Virus record (IMG/VR): IMGVR_UViG_3300028597_000063
Span: 1 to 26,633 of that record
Source of the DNA: a virus
Reading direction: 5' to 3' (one strand)
DNA: 26,633 nucleotides
Both the position numbers and the translations under genes were made by a program. Position 1 is the stretch's first letter. Every line of letters starts with the position of its first letter. Below the pieces are notes generated by a model that saw only the letters and a program-made list of their open reading frames with translations, was not told the DNA's origin and made no database searches. Positions 1 to 5,500 of the stretch are shown piece after piece.

Positions 1-48
1 GTGCCAAGAGTAAGGCACGCCATGGCAACCCAGAGCGGAGGGTCGTAG

Positions 49-483
49 TCACTCGGCCCGCGCATCTTGCAACGCCTGTACCGCCGCGCCTTGGCTCAGC
101 GGCTGCGCCTTATCGTTGCCAAGCGATGGCACCGAGCGTACACGGCTATCTTCACGCGGCTGCACAGTCTCGATGCTCAGTACTTCGAGCGGTGATACGC
201 GGCTACCGAGACCAGCCTGTGCCAGCAGCAGGGCGGTATTCGCCTGGGTGCCCTTGCGCAGGGCATTGGTCAGGATACCGCCGACAAGTGCGTCACACGC
301 TGCGCTGTACGCGGCGGTGTCTTCGTGGGTCAGGTCCTTGACCGCTGCCTGGAACTCGTCGTGCAGCTTCTTCAGGAACACGGTGGCGTCGGGTGCGGCG
401 CACACTTCCAGGCACTCTTGCAGGAACTTCTCGGGCACCACTACAGTGGCTTGGAAACGCAGGTCGAACTTGAAGGTTTGCAT
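49..483 (-). CDS. Hypothetical early phage protein, 144 aa
   Basis: I do not recognise the family. The ATG is preceded by a good ribosome binding site (GGAG, 6 bases before the start), which supports it as a real gene. The first 15 residues look like a beta strand pair (FKFDLRFQATVVV), followed by a helical, alanine-rich middle and a polar C-terminus (about residues 105-144) rich in Q, S, R and D that is probably flexible. There is no signal peptide or membrane segment. It directly follows the 72-aa gene with only 3 bases between them, so the two are probably translated from the same early mRNA. Function unknown; the position among small early genes fits a host-takeover or accessory role, but nothing in the sequence proves this. 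Confidence 0.8.
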   Translation of the reverse strand: MQTFKFDLRFQATVVVPEKFLQECLEVCAAPDATVFLKKLHDEFQAAVKDLTHEDTAAYSAACDALVGGILTNALRKGTQANTALLLAQAGLGSRVSPLEVLSIETVQPREDSRVRSVPSLGNDKAQPLSQGAAVQALQDARAE

Positions 484-486
484 GGA

Positions 487-705
487 TCACTCCTGGGCGA
501 TGTAGAAGATTGGGTTGTAGTTATCGAAGTAGTGGTCATTCCCCGTGCCCAAGTGGGTCACGAAGCCGTCCGGCTCCTCGACGTACTCCATCAGGATGCC
601 GTCGATCCACTTGAAGGTGCCTGACCACGGGTTGCCTCCGTACATCCACACGGCCACGAACTGGCCTTCGGTAGGCTTGGCACTAACTTGTACGAGCTTG
701 TCCAT
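487..705 (-). CDS. Hypothetical early phage protein, 72 aa
   Basis: A small, acidic, aromatic-rich protein (many W, Y and F, for example MYGGNPWSGTFKWIDG near residues 21-36). The alternation of aromatic and polar residues suggests a compact beta-rich fold, but I know no family for it. The start is preceded by GAGGTGAC in a suitable position. It lies 9 bases downstream of the oxygenase-like gene and 3 bases upstream of the 144-aa gene, inside the same tightly packed early cluster. No transmembrane segment, signal peptide or metal-binding cysteines are visible. Confidence 0.75.
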   Translation of the reverse strand: MDKLVQVSAKPTEGQFVAVWMYGGNPWSGTFKWIDGILMEYVEEPDGFVTHLGTGNDHYFDNYNPIFYIAQE

Positions 706-714
706 GATGTCACC

Positions 715-1449
715 TCAGTGCATGTTCAGATTGGACAGGGATTGGTTGCACCAGTGCACCAGCAGGTGCCGTTCCCCATAGATGACTTCGCACCCACGGT
801 GCAGGGTAGTGCGCCCTGCGAAGATCATTGCATGCCCTACGGACAGCGGCGGTACGTTGTACTGCTTGTTGTCACGCCAGACATCAGTGCCACCGCCGAT
901 GAATTCGGATGGGTCGGACAGCGCCACAACAGCGGTGAACTCGCTGTCAATGTCCTGATGCCATGCCGTCTCCTTCGTACCATCAGGGCTGTACACCGCG
1001 CCCTGAATGGACAGGCAGGACTGAACTTCTAGTTGCAACAGCAGGTTCGCGATGGCTGGCATAACCAGCATCCAAACCCCGTTCAGTTGGGTGAACAGTT
1101 CCGGGTGCATGTGGTTCAGCACGCACTCATTGATCTGCGCCTCTGGTTCCTCCTCGTCGTTTGGGGAGTACCCGAGGTTCAGTAAGTGCGCACGCAGGTA
1201 GCGGCACAGGCGAGGGTTCAGGTACGGCATGGAGTACACTCCGGGCGCATACTTCTTGATGTGCGTGTCCCGGAATGCACGCCATTGCGCGTCCCGGTTA
1301 CCGGCGCACGGCCCGTCCTCTTCGGCTAAAGCATTGGCTGTGAGGATGTGCCCACGGTTGGCCTTCAGGTGTGGGTGCAGCCAGTCAAGCGATGCAGGTT
1401 GCATCAACCGTGTCGTGCCGTGTGTGGGTTGTCCAGTCGAGTCGGACAT
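715..1449 (-). CDS. 2-oxoglutarate/Fe(II)-dependent oxygenase-like protein
   Basis: About 244 aa. The C-terminal half has the signature of the 2OG-Fe(II) dioxygenase (prolyl 4-hydroxylase-like) superfamily: H164-Q-D166 in WHQDID, a glycine-rich turn (FIGGGTDVW), then H217 in TLHRG, and R227 ten residues later, which would bind the 2OG carboxylate. These form the family's HxD...H iron triad plus arginine. Such enzymes oxidise a substrate (protein side chain, nucleic acid base or small molecule) while converting 2OG to succinate and CO2; the substrate cannot be told here. The N-terminal 90 residues are not recognised. I chose the ATG at 1449 because GGAG lies upstream; an in-frame ATG at 1488 has no binding site. 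With this start the gene overlaps the preceding 78-aa gene by 65 bases. Placement among early genes suggests modification of host or phage components after infection, which is inference. Confidence 0.75.
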   Translation of the reverse strand: MSDSTGQPTHGTTRLMQPASLDWLHPHLKANRGHILTANALAEEDGPCAGNRDAQWRAFRDTHIKKYAPGVYSMPYLNPRLCRYLRAHLLNLGYSPNDEEEPEAQINECVLNHMHPELFTQLNGVWMLVMPAIANLLLQLEVQSCLSIQGAVYSPDGTKETAWHQDIDSEFTAVVALSDPSEFIGGGTDVWRDNKQYNVPPLSVGHAMIFAGRTTLHRGCEVIYGERHLLVHWCNQSLSNLNMH

Positions 1450-1621
1450 GGTAGCTAGGCTCCCTACTTGATCCGATGTACATGACATCTAGCACGACAG
1501 CAGTACAGCCTACGTGCTGGGGTTCAGGTTGCAGTGCGTGACCGGGGCCACGCACCAGTTTAACTACGTCGCCCGCCTTATGCTTTGGGGCCACGCGGGT
1601 CGGCTTCGCAGCGCTCACCAT
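1385..1621 (-). CDS. Small SH3-like beta-barrel protein, 78 aa
   Basis: Begins MVSAAKPTRVAPKHKAGDVVKL. The pattern KAGDVVKLVRG, followed by strands CTAVVLDVMY and SYHVRL, is typical of small SH3-like or KOW-like barrels, but the assignment rests on pattern only. The start at 1621 has GAGGA five bases upstream; a longer reading from 1684 adds 21 low-complexity residues and lacks a good site. Its 5' end overlaps the membrane protein gene by 44 bases and its 3' end overlaps the oxygenase-like gene by 65 bases, in different frames, showing strong compression of the early region. The last 15 residues (TTHTRHDTVDATCIA) fall in this second overlap. Role unknown. Confidence 0.65.
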   Translation of the reverse strand: MVSAAKPTRVAPKHKAGDVVKLVRGPGHALQPEPQHVGCTAVVLDVMYIGSSREPSYHVRLDWTTHTRHDTVDATCIA

Positions 1622-1892
1622 AACGGTCCTCGAATTGTCGGCAGATGAACTCCAGGGCCTGCAGTTGCTGCCGACCCTGCACACGCTTGGCCCCGGCCAG
1701 CGCTTTCAGGTACGCTGCGAGGAAGAACAGCGCAATGGCGCCAGTGAAGTACAGCGCTGCCTCGCCTGCTGCGAGAATGGCAGCCTGCCGCTCGAATGGG
1801 TCTTGAATCGGCAGATCAGGAAAGCCGACCAGCAGGGCAAGGGCTGCGACCAGCACGAGTACATCCAGCAGGATGGTGGTTAGTCGTTTCAT
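1578..1892 (-). CDS. Small inner-membrane protein, 104 aa, two membrane segments
   Basis: Two hydrophobic stretches are clear: residues 6-23 (TILLDVLVLVAALALLVG) and about 45-63 (ALYFTGAIALFFLAAYL). The N-terminus is short and basic (MKR) and the C-terminal 40 residues are charged and probably cytoplasmic (AKRVQGRQQLQ...EDRYGERCEADPRGPKA). This fits a helical hairpin with both ends inside. The start has GGAG eight bases upstream and overlaps the stop of the acetyltransferase-like gene by four bases (ATGA type), suggesting coupled translation. It is too far from the lysis cassette to be an obvious holin; a role in altering the host envelope, for example superinfection exclusion, is only a guess. 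Confidence 0.75.
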   Translation of the reverse strand: MKRLTTILLDVLVLVAALALLVGFPDLPIQDPFERQAAILAAGEAALYFTGAIALFFLAAYLKALAGAKRVQGRQQLQALEFICRQFEDRYGERCEADPRGPKA

Positions 1893-2377
1893 ACGTTGCG
1901 CTCCATGTAGTGGACAGCCGGGCCGCCCTTTGTGGTGTTGGTTACTACGGACACAGTGCGGAAACCATGTCGAGTGTACAGGTCCAGCAGGTGCGGGTGC
2001 TCAAAACAGTTCAAGCAGTCAGCCCCGGCATCCACAGCGGCACGCATGAGCCAGTCACCCAGCCCCTTGTCTACGTGGTGCAGGCCGATGAGTTCGCCTT
2101 GCAGCACAGCGAAGCCACCGCGCCGGTCGTTGCCCTCCTGTGCTGTGTACACTATGCACTGGGTCTCATACCAGATGCGCTCACGGCCACGCTTGGCTTG
2201 TGGACTGCTGACAGGCCCGATACTGTCAGACCATTCGCGGTAGGCTTTGCCGATTTGAATTGCCAGCTCCCCGCTGTCCGAGCAACCTTCGCGGATCAAC
2301 GGACGGCGTCGTGGGTTGCTTGCCAGGGCATGCACCAGCGGGTCCATGCTGTACTGGCGGATCAGAACTTGTGCCAT
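1889..2377 (-). CDS. GNAT-like acetyltransferase, 162 aa
   Basis: The C-terminal half resembles the GNAT fold: a strand-rich core (FAVLQGELIGLHHV, about residues 89-102), then KGLGDWLMRAAVDAGAD (104-120), like the helix preceded by the acetyl-CoA pyrophosphate loop, and LLDLYTRHGFRTV (130-142), which matches the common GNAT ending in which a residue pair after LY precedes GF. The canonical Q/R-x-x-G-x-G/A loop is reduced to DKGLGDW, so cofactor binding is likely but not certain. GNAT enzymes transfer an acetyl group from acetyl-CoA to an amine; the target is unknown. The ribosome binding site is excellent (AGGAGG, 4 bases before the ATG) and overlaps the stop codon region of the upstream mini-gene. 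An early phage GNAT may modify a host protein, which is inference. Confidence 0.7.
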   Translation of the reverse strand: MAQVLIRQYSMDPLVHALASNPRRRPLIREGCSDSGELAIQIGKAYREWSDSIGPVSSPQAKRGRERIWYETQCIVYTAQEGNDRRGGFAVLQGELIGLHHVDKGLGDWLMRAAVDAGADCLNCFEHPHLLDLYTRHGFRTVSVVTNTTKGGPAVHYMERNV

Positions 2378-2385
2378 GTGTCCTC

Positions 2386-2556
2386 CTAACGCAGACGCTC
2401 AGGCAGTACACCTGAGCCGTATGGCGGAAAGTTTCGGTAGTCCAACTCCCACGCAGCGCGGAGTATGCGCTTGGCATCCTCCGTCAACTCGGGGCGGGGT
2501 GGTTGTATGACGCGGGGCTTCCACCCGCTCGGGTACGACATAACGGGGGCTGGCAA
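2386..2556 (-). CDS. Small hypothetical protein, 51-56 aa, probable TTG start
   Basis: This frame fills the gap between the 87-aa gene and the acetyltransferase-like gene and encodes a plausible protein: after MSYPSGWKPRVIQPPRPELT comes an amphipathic helix (EDAKRILRAAWELDY) and a short tail ending PERLR. An in-frame ATG at 2541 gives 51 aa but has no ribosome binding site. A TTG at 2556 gives 56 aa and has GGAGGGG six bases upstream, so I prefer TTG. That site overlaps the stop of the preceding gene, and the stop TAG of this gene is embedded in the AGGAGG of the next, so all three look translationally chained. No known family. Confidence 0.6.
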   Translation of the reverse strand: MPAPVMSYPSGWKPRVIQPPRPELTEDAKRILRAAWELDYRNFPPYGSGVLPERLR

Positions 2557-2558
2557 TA

Positions 2559-2822
2559 TCAACCCCTCCGATTGGCGTAGGCGTCACGCTTACGCATTGC
2601 CTGCTTGGCTTTGGTGAGGTAGCGCGGGTAGACAGCTTGGCTATCGTCGTTCCAGCTGGGGTCTATTACCGGCAGCTTACCGCCGCCGGGCATCCCCACC
2701 AGAGGGCCCCCTGTGAGCGGTGCGTAGCCCACCACCTCCCCGACGAACCCGAACCTTATCCCGTGGCTCCAGCAGCGCCCAACGCGCACCAGTTCACCCA
2801 CTTCGAATGCTGCGCGGCTCAT
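2559..2822 (-). CDS. Small SH3-like protein, 87 aa
   Basis: Starts MSRAAFEVGELVRVGRCW. The pattern of a short strand with GELVRVG, then GFVGEVVGY and LPVIDPSW, suggests a small beta barrel of the SH3 or KOW type, followed by a basic helical tail (RYLTKAKQAMRKRDAYANRRG) that could bind nucleic acid. The start overlaps the stop of the 180-aa gene by four bases (ATGA), a sign of coupled translation. It resembles the 78-aa protein further downstream in general design, but the two are not close copies. Function unknown. Confidence 0.7.
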   Translation of the reverse strand: MSRAAFEVGELVRVGRCWSHGIRFGFVGEVVGYAPLTGGPLVGMPGGGKLPVIDPSWNDDSQAVYPRYLTKAKQAMRKRDAYANRRG

Positions 2823-3361
2823 GCCTCCACCGCCGTAGCTTCCAGCTTCAGGCTGTGGCGCGCCTCGGTGATGGCCTTCAGCATGGCAGCTTGGGCAGGG
2901 TCAACGAAGCCTACGCCGTCGCTGGCTTTCTCACCCTTCTTGATGAGGGCGTCCAACAGCTTCAGGAAGTCCAGAGGCGCGTCCAGTTTCTCCGGGGCGC
3001 AGTCGTACCACGGCTCAGCTTCAGCGCCTTCCAGATTCGTGCTGCCCTTGCGGTTGAACAGGAACGGTTTGGACTCGTCCAGCTTGCCTTTCTCGTCGGC
3101 GTTAGGCAGCACCTTGCCGTACTTCAGAATCCAGTCCAGAAGGGCTTTCTTGCGGCTACCCTTGGGCATGGCAGCGAACAGATTCTCTAGCACCGATACG
3201 TCACGGTGCTCGTCAACGTGCGCCAAGCATGACATGCCGCACACCTGAATCATGGTGTCCAACTTCTTGCCGACCCTGGCGATGTCGGCGGTGGCCTTAG
3301 CGATAGCGTCGGCGCCTACCAGCAGTTTGGTCTTGATGCTTGGGGTTTTAACGTCGCTCAT
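2819..3361 (-). CDS. Hypothetical early phage protein, 180 aa
   Basis: A mostly helical, lysine-rich protein. The N-terminal 40 residues form a likely amphipathic helix (KLLVGADAIAKATADIARVGKKLDTMI). The middle contains VSVLENLFAAMPKGSRKKAL, then an aromatic segment with PFLFNRKGS and EPWYDC, and a C-terminal helical part with FLKLLDALIKKGEKA. Three cysteines (residues 41, 45 and 120) are too few and too scattered for a zinc finger. I believe similar proteins are found among podophage early genes, but I cannot assign a function. The start has GGAG eight bases upstream. It is the first gene after a 348-base noncoding gap. Confidence 0.75.
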   Translation of the reverse strand: MSDVKTPSIKTKLLVGADAIAKATADIARVGKKLDTMIQVCGMSCLAHVDEHRDVSVLENLFAAMPKGSRKKALLDWILKYGKVLPNADEKGKLDESKPFLFNRKGSTNLEGAEAEPWYDCAPEKLDAPLDFLKLLDALIKKGEKASDGVGFVDPAQAAMLKAITEARHSLKLEATAVEA

Positions 3362-3709
3362 GGTTGTTACTCCGTTTGTGTTGCGTTAGGAATAGTCACA
3401 GTAGATTGCAGGCTGCGGGTCCGGCATTCAATCCTCAGTGAGGCGTGCGCGCCCACCCTGCAATCTCTTTGGCTACTCTTGCGAGTGCGCCACCACACTG
3501 GCGGCGTTCCTGCTAATCAGGCGCTATGCGGCCATTGCGCGGCCTGCTATTCGTTGTCCGTGATACAACGCACGGTCTTGCTGTAGTGGTTTGGCATCAG
3601 TCGTGCTAGCTCTGAACTGGTAGGCGGATGCACTTACACAAAGCCCACCGGGCTGGGCTATGAGGCATTGCGCAGTGCTGACACTCCCGGCACCGCATAA
3701 AGAGCGCCA
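3362..3709 (-). other. 348-base intergenic region with stem-loops, no clear gene
   Basis: No convincing gene is seen here. The strongest structure is a perfect 10-bp inverted repeat, AGATTGCAGG at 3403-3412 and CCTGCAATCT at 3457-3466, enclosing 44 bases. Smaller stems are AGCCC/GGGCT at 3642-3654 and CGCCA/TGGCG near 3489-3505. A 13-codon mini-ORF (ATG at 3427, stop at 3386-3388) begins inside the loop of the 10-bp stem, with GAGG five bases before its start, and ends 25 bases before the 180-aa gene. No sigma70-like promoter was found. The region may process, attenuate or regulate the early mRNA. Confidence 0.5.
3403..3466. repeat. Perfect 10-bp inverted repeat (stem-loop) in early intergenic region
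   Basis: AGATTGCAGG and its exact complement CCTGCAATCT enclose a 44-base loop that can itself fold (GGCG, 4-base loop, CGCC at 3442-3453). It lies about 40 bases upstream of the 180-aa gene. There is no T-run after it on the minus strand, so it is unlikely to be an intrinsic terminator. In T7 early regions such stem-loops between genes are RNase III processing sites; that role here is inferred. Confidence 0.6.
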
Positions 3710-3727
3710 TCATTTCGGCGCACTCTT
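3700..3727 (-). terminator. Weak terminator-like hairpin at end of 106-aa gene
   Basis: AAGAG plus CGCC on one side pairs with GGCG plus CTCTT on the other, with a 2-base bulge and an 8-base loop that contains the gene's stop codon. On the minus strand it is followed only by TTTATG, so termination would be partial at best. It could instead protect or process the mRNA 3' end. Confidence 0.3.
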
Positions 3728-4030
3728 ACGCATGCTTTGCTTACCACGAGCCAGCTTACGTGGGCCGTCCGCCTGCCATGCAGTACCGGCGCTGGGTTTG
3801 GCCCCGCCGTAGTGCACCTCACGCATGCGTTTCTTCTCGCGGTTCCCGTCCGGCCCCATGTCGTTCAACTTCTGTACCTTGCGTTCACGCTTCGCGGTCT
3901 TGTTCGCACGCTGCGCTTCGGCACGCAGCTTGTCCGCCTTCAGCTTGCCTTCGCGGCGCAGCGCAGCACGTTCCTCGGGAGTCCGAGGATCGGTGCCTGC
4001 TGGCCAGCCTACAATCGGTTTATTCGCCAT
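3710..4030 (-). CDS. Basic, charged early protein, 106 aa
   Basis: Starting at MANKPIVGWPAGTDPRTPEE, the protein is very rich in lysine and arginine. Residues of about 22-60 form a long charged helix (ERAALRREGKLKADKLRAEAQRANKTAKRERKVQKL), possibly coiled coil, and the C-terminus is basic and disordered, ending RGKQSMRKSAPK. This looks like a nucleic-acid-binding or RNA-polymerase-binding small phage protein, but no family is recognised. The ATG at 4030 has GAGG nine bases upstream and overlaps the end of the previous gene by 11 bases; an in-frame ATG at 4060 has no good site. A stem-loop overlaps its stop codon. Confidence 0.7.
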   Translation of the reverse strand: MANKPIVGWPAGTDPRTPEERAALRREGKLKADKLRAEAQRANKTAKRERKVQKLNDMGPDGNREKKRMREVHYGGAKPSAGTAWQADGPRKLARGKQSMRKSAPK

Positions 4031-4301
4031 ACTGTGTAACCTCACATTCAATCGGCGCATTGTACTTGCAGCTCAGGAAGCCTGCAACAATCCATGCGTG
4101 GTGCATACCCGGCCCTACTGGAACGTCTATGATCGGCACTACCTCGCCCGACTCGAGTCGTGCGTACACCGACTTGTACGTGGCGAAGCTTGGCGAACAC
4201 ATCTCGATTCCGTCGCCGGTGTCTTGTGTGAAGACTACCTGAACGCTCACTGGTGTTGATCCTTGAAGTAAGTTCTGCAAGTCAAGCGACTTAGGCTTCA
4301 T
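4020..4301 (-). CDS. First early gene: hypothetical protein, 93 aa
   Basis: This is the first well-supported gene downstream of the early promoter array, the position of gene 0.3 in T7. The protein begins MKPKSLDLQNLLQGSTPVSV and is mainly beta strands (VSVQVVFTQDTG, VYARLESGEVVPIIDVPVG, HHAWIVAGFLSC). It is mildly acidic but is not an obvious DNA mimic like T7 Ocr, so I do not call it an anti-restriction protein. The start has AAGGAA eight bases upstream. It overlaps the 106-aa gene by 11 bases. First-expressed phage genes often block host defences; that is inference from place only. Confidence 0.75.
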   Translation of the reverse strand: MKPKSLDLQNLLQGSTPVSVQVVFTQDTGDGIEMCSPSFATYKSVYARLESGEVVPIIDVPVGPGMHHAWIVAGFLSCKYNAPIECEVTQYGE

Positions 4302-4323
4302 CGTCTTTGTTCCTTGTGGTCAA

Positions 4324-4442
4324 TTCGCTTATGGGCTCGCTCTGGCCCCACCCTGTGCCCAGGGTTCGCGCCGTTGATAACGCTGGGTCTGACATGCGGC
4401 ACCGTGCCCGGTATAGCCCGCCAGAGCCAGCTCATAAACGAA
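4324..4442. repeat. Imperfect 23-bp inverted repeat just before the first early gene
   Basis: Bases 4324-4346 pair with 4420-4442 with three interruptions; the outer arm (TTCG...CGAA) and the inner arm (GCTCTGGC/GCCAGAGC except for one mismatch) are both strong. The inside, about 73 bases, contains further short complementary segments such as CCCAG/CTGGG. Its place, about 20 bases upstream of the first early gene, is that of the T7 R0.3 RNase III site. Confidence 0.6.
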
Positions 4443-4461
4443 CTGTAGTGGTTGCTTTGCA

Positions 4462-4519
4462 ATGCACACTGGCTAGGCTTTCCATCCTAACTGATCCGTC
4501 GCCGGGATTCAGTGTGCAT
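4462..4519. repeat. Perfect 10-bp inverted repeat in the early leader
   Basis: ATGCACACTG and CAGTGTGCAT enclose 38 bases in which TAGG/CCTA and ATCC/GGAT also pair, giving a small branched structure. A separate stem AACCTA/TAGGTT with a 4-base loop follows at 4524-4539. These are seen directly; a function in the leader RNA is inferred. Confidence 0.55.
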
Positions 4520-4876
4520 CACAAACCTATCACTAGGTTCTGCCCTATTCGGGATGCCGGAACCTTCTGGTCCGGTCAGCTTCTAGCGGGTATCCCCTTT
4601 CGCCACGTTTCAGTGACCGCTAGCACACTTCTGAGCGTGTGAACTCCCCCTACCCTGCAACCCGCCTAGGAGACGACGGCATCGTTGTGTCTGCGGCTCA
4701 TCCGTTTGGACTTGCTCGGGCGCACGCTGTACTAACCCGTGGTTCTTCCGGCAGCCTAAGCCTTACCCGTTCTCCACCATCCGTCTTGTCGCTACTGCTG
4801 GCACCGTACGCTGCGTTTAAAGCGTCGTCACTAGCCGGTAACCGTGGGAGCTGGTTCCCTGTGTTGCTTGGCGGCC

Positions 4877-4905
4877 ATCTTACTAGCTGCCGGTGTTGCT
4901 GTCAA
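4877..4905 (-). promoter_or_regulatory. Early sigma70 promoter, proximal copy
   Basis: Minus-strand reading gives a perfect -35 box TTGACA (4905-4900), a 17-bp spacer, and -10 box TAAGAT (4882-4877). Transcription would start near 4870 and run towards the early genes. It is one of four such promoters pointing the same way, as with A1-A3 in T7. Confidence 0.8.
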
Positions 4906-5006
4906 GCGTTTGTTTCAGTGTCTGGGTGGTTACGACCACCGTGCTATCCAGACCTAGCGCACCAGTTATTTAAGCGCTTCTGGTGAGTCGCTGTGTTACG
5001 GTGTGC

Positions 5007-5035
5007 AGCTTACCTCTGTGTTGCCAGCTTGTCAA
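5007..5035 (-). promoter_or_regulatory. Early sigma70 promoter, second copy
   Basis: TTGACA (5035-5030), a 17-bp spacer and TAAGCT (5012-5007) on the minus strand. The -35 box is perfect and the -10 box is one base weaker than in the neighbouring copies. It lies 130 bp upstream of the proximal copy. Confidence 0.75.
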
Positions 5036-5158
5036 TCCCCGATGCCTTACGGCCTTACACTGGGTTGCTTCGCTCTGAGGTTGCATCCTTGGACCTTACC
5101 AGTTAGAGCCGTTTGCTCTGGGCTTGGCGTGGGGTTGCTTCCCGTCTTGCTGGTGCCC

Positions 5159-5186
5159 ATCTTACAGACTGTGGCGCCGTTGTCAA
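5159..5186 (-). promoter_or_regulatory. Early sigma70 promoter, third copy
   Basis: TTGACA (5186-5181), a 16-bp spacer and TAAGAT (5164-5159) on the minus strand. The sequence around it resembles the proximal copy, including bases within the spacer and upstream of -35 (GCTTGACA), which suggests origin by duplication. Confidence 0.75.
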
Positions 5187-5307
5187 GCCCCGCCGCTTGA
5201 CTGTGTGGCTGTTATCTTACCCACCAAAGCGCCCTGTGTTCCGTTGGCTTCCCGTCGCAGTTGCTTGGGTATTGCCCGGAGGCCCCAGCAGCGCTGCCAT
5301 GGGTCGA

Positions 5308-5336
5308 ACTGTACAGAGGCGGTGTGTATGTGTCAA
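5308..5336 (-). promoter_or_regulatory. Early sigma70 promoter, distal copy
   Basis: TTGACA (5336-5331), a 17-bp spacer and TACAGT (5313-5308) on the minus strand. The -10 box is weaker than in the other copies, but the spacing and the perfect -35 box match. It is the most upstream promoter, closest to the AT-rich island. Confidence 0.6.
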
Positions 5337-5350
5337 CCACTTTCGATCAT

Positions 5351-5382
5351 CGCTGGCAGAGCACCCGCAGAGCCTGCCAGCG
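5351..5382. repeat. Perfect 9-bp inverted repeat next to the distal promoter
   Basis: CGCTGGCAG (5351-5359) and CTGCCAGCG (5374-5382) with a 14-base loop. It lies 15 bases upstream of the -35 box of the distal promoter, a place suited to a protein-binding site or to a structure at the genome end. No T-run follows on either strand. Confidence 0.55.
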
Positions 5383-5500
5383 GCATTAGGAACCGGGAGC
5401 GCACACGCATGCACCCGAGCCTTAGTCTAGCCACCAAAGTACTGTACAACCACCCAGTGCTATCAGAGTGCAGCAGGAATCACCACGAATGCCCCGGAGT

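Larger units (their letters stand above)
4302..4870 (-). other. Long structured early mRNA leader, about 570 nt
   Basis: Between the nearest promoter and the first early gene there is no convincing gene, but there are many inverted repeats: an imperfect 23-base pair at 4324-4346 and 4420-4442; a perfect 10-base pair at 4462-4471 and 4510-4519; a 6-bp stem with a 4-base loop at 4524-4539; a perfect 7-base pair at 4583-4589 and 4617-4623; and a 5-base pair at 4624-4628 and 4637-4641. All early transcripts from the four promoters would carry it. A protective or RNase III-processed leader is the most likely explanation; a distinct structured RNA is possible. Confidence 0.5.

Noticed and set aside
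1-23. Start of another gene on the minus strand (ATG at 23, MACLTLG...)
   Set aside because: No ribosome binding site and only seven codons visible before the window edge; the GTGCC/GGCAC stem at 1-18 lacks a T-run and is not called a terminator.
2399-2587. 62-aa minus-strand frame in the gap before the acetyltransferase-like gene
   Set aside because: Low-complexity Pro/Thr/Arg sequence with no ribosome binding site; the frame ending at 2386 explains the gap better.
3403-3466. A tRNA suggested by the 10-bp stem and a T-loop-like segment
   Set aside because: The stem is longer than an acceptor stem, and no anticodon arm, D arm or proper T arm can be drawn on either strand.
5214-5242. Fifth early promoter candidate with TAAGAT and 17-bp spacing
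   Set aside because: The -35 box (GGAACA) matches only three of six bases; at best a decayed copy.
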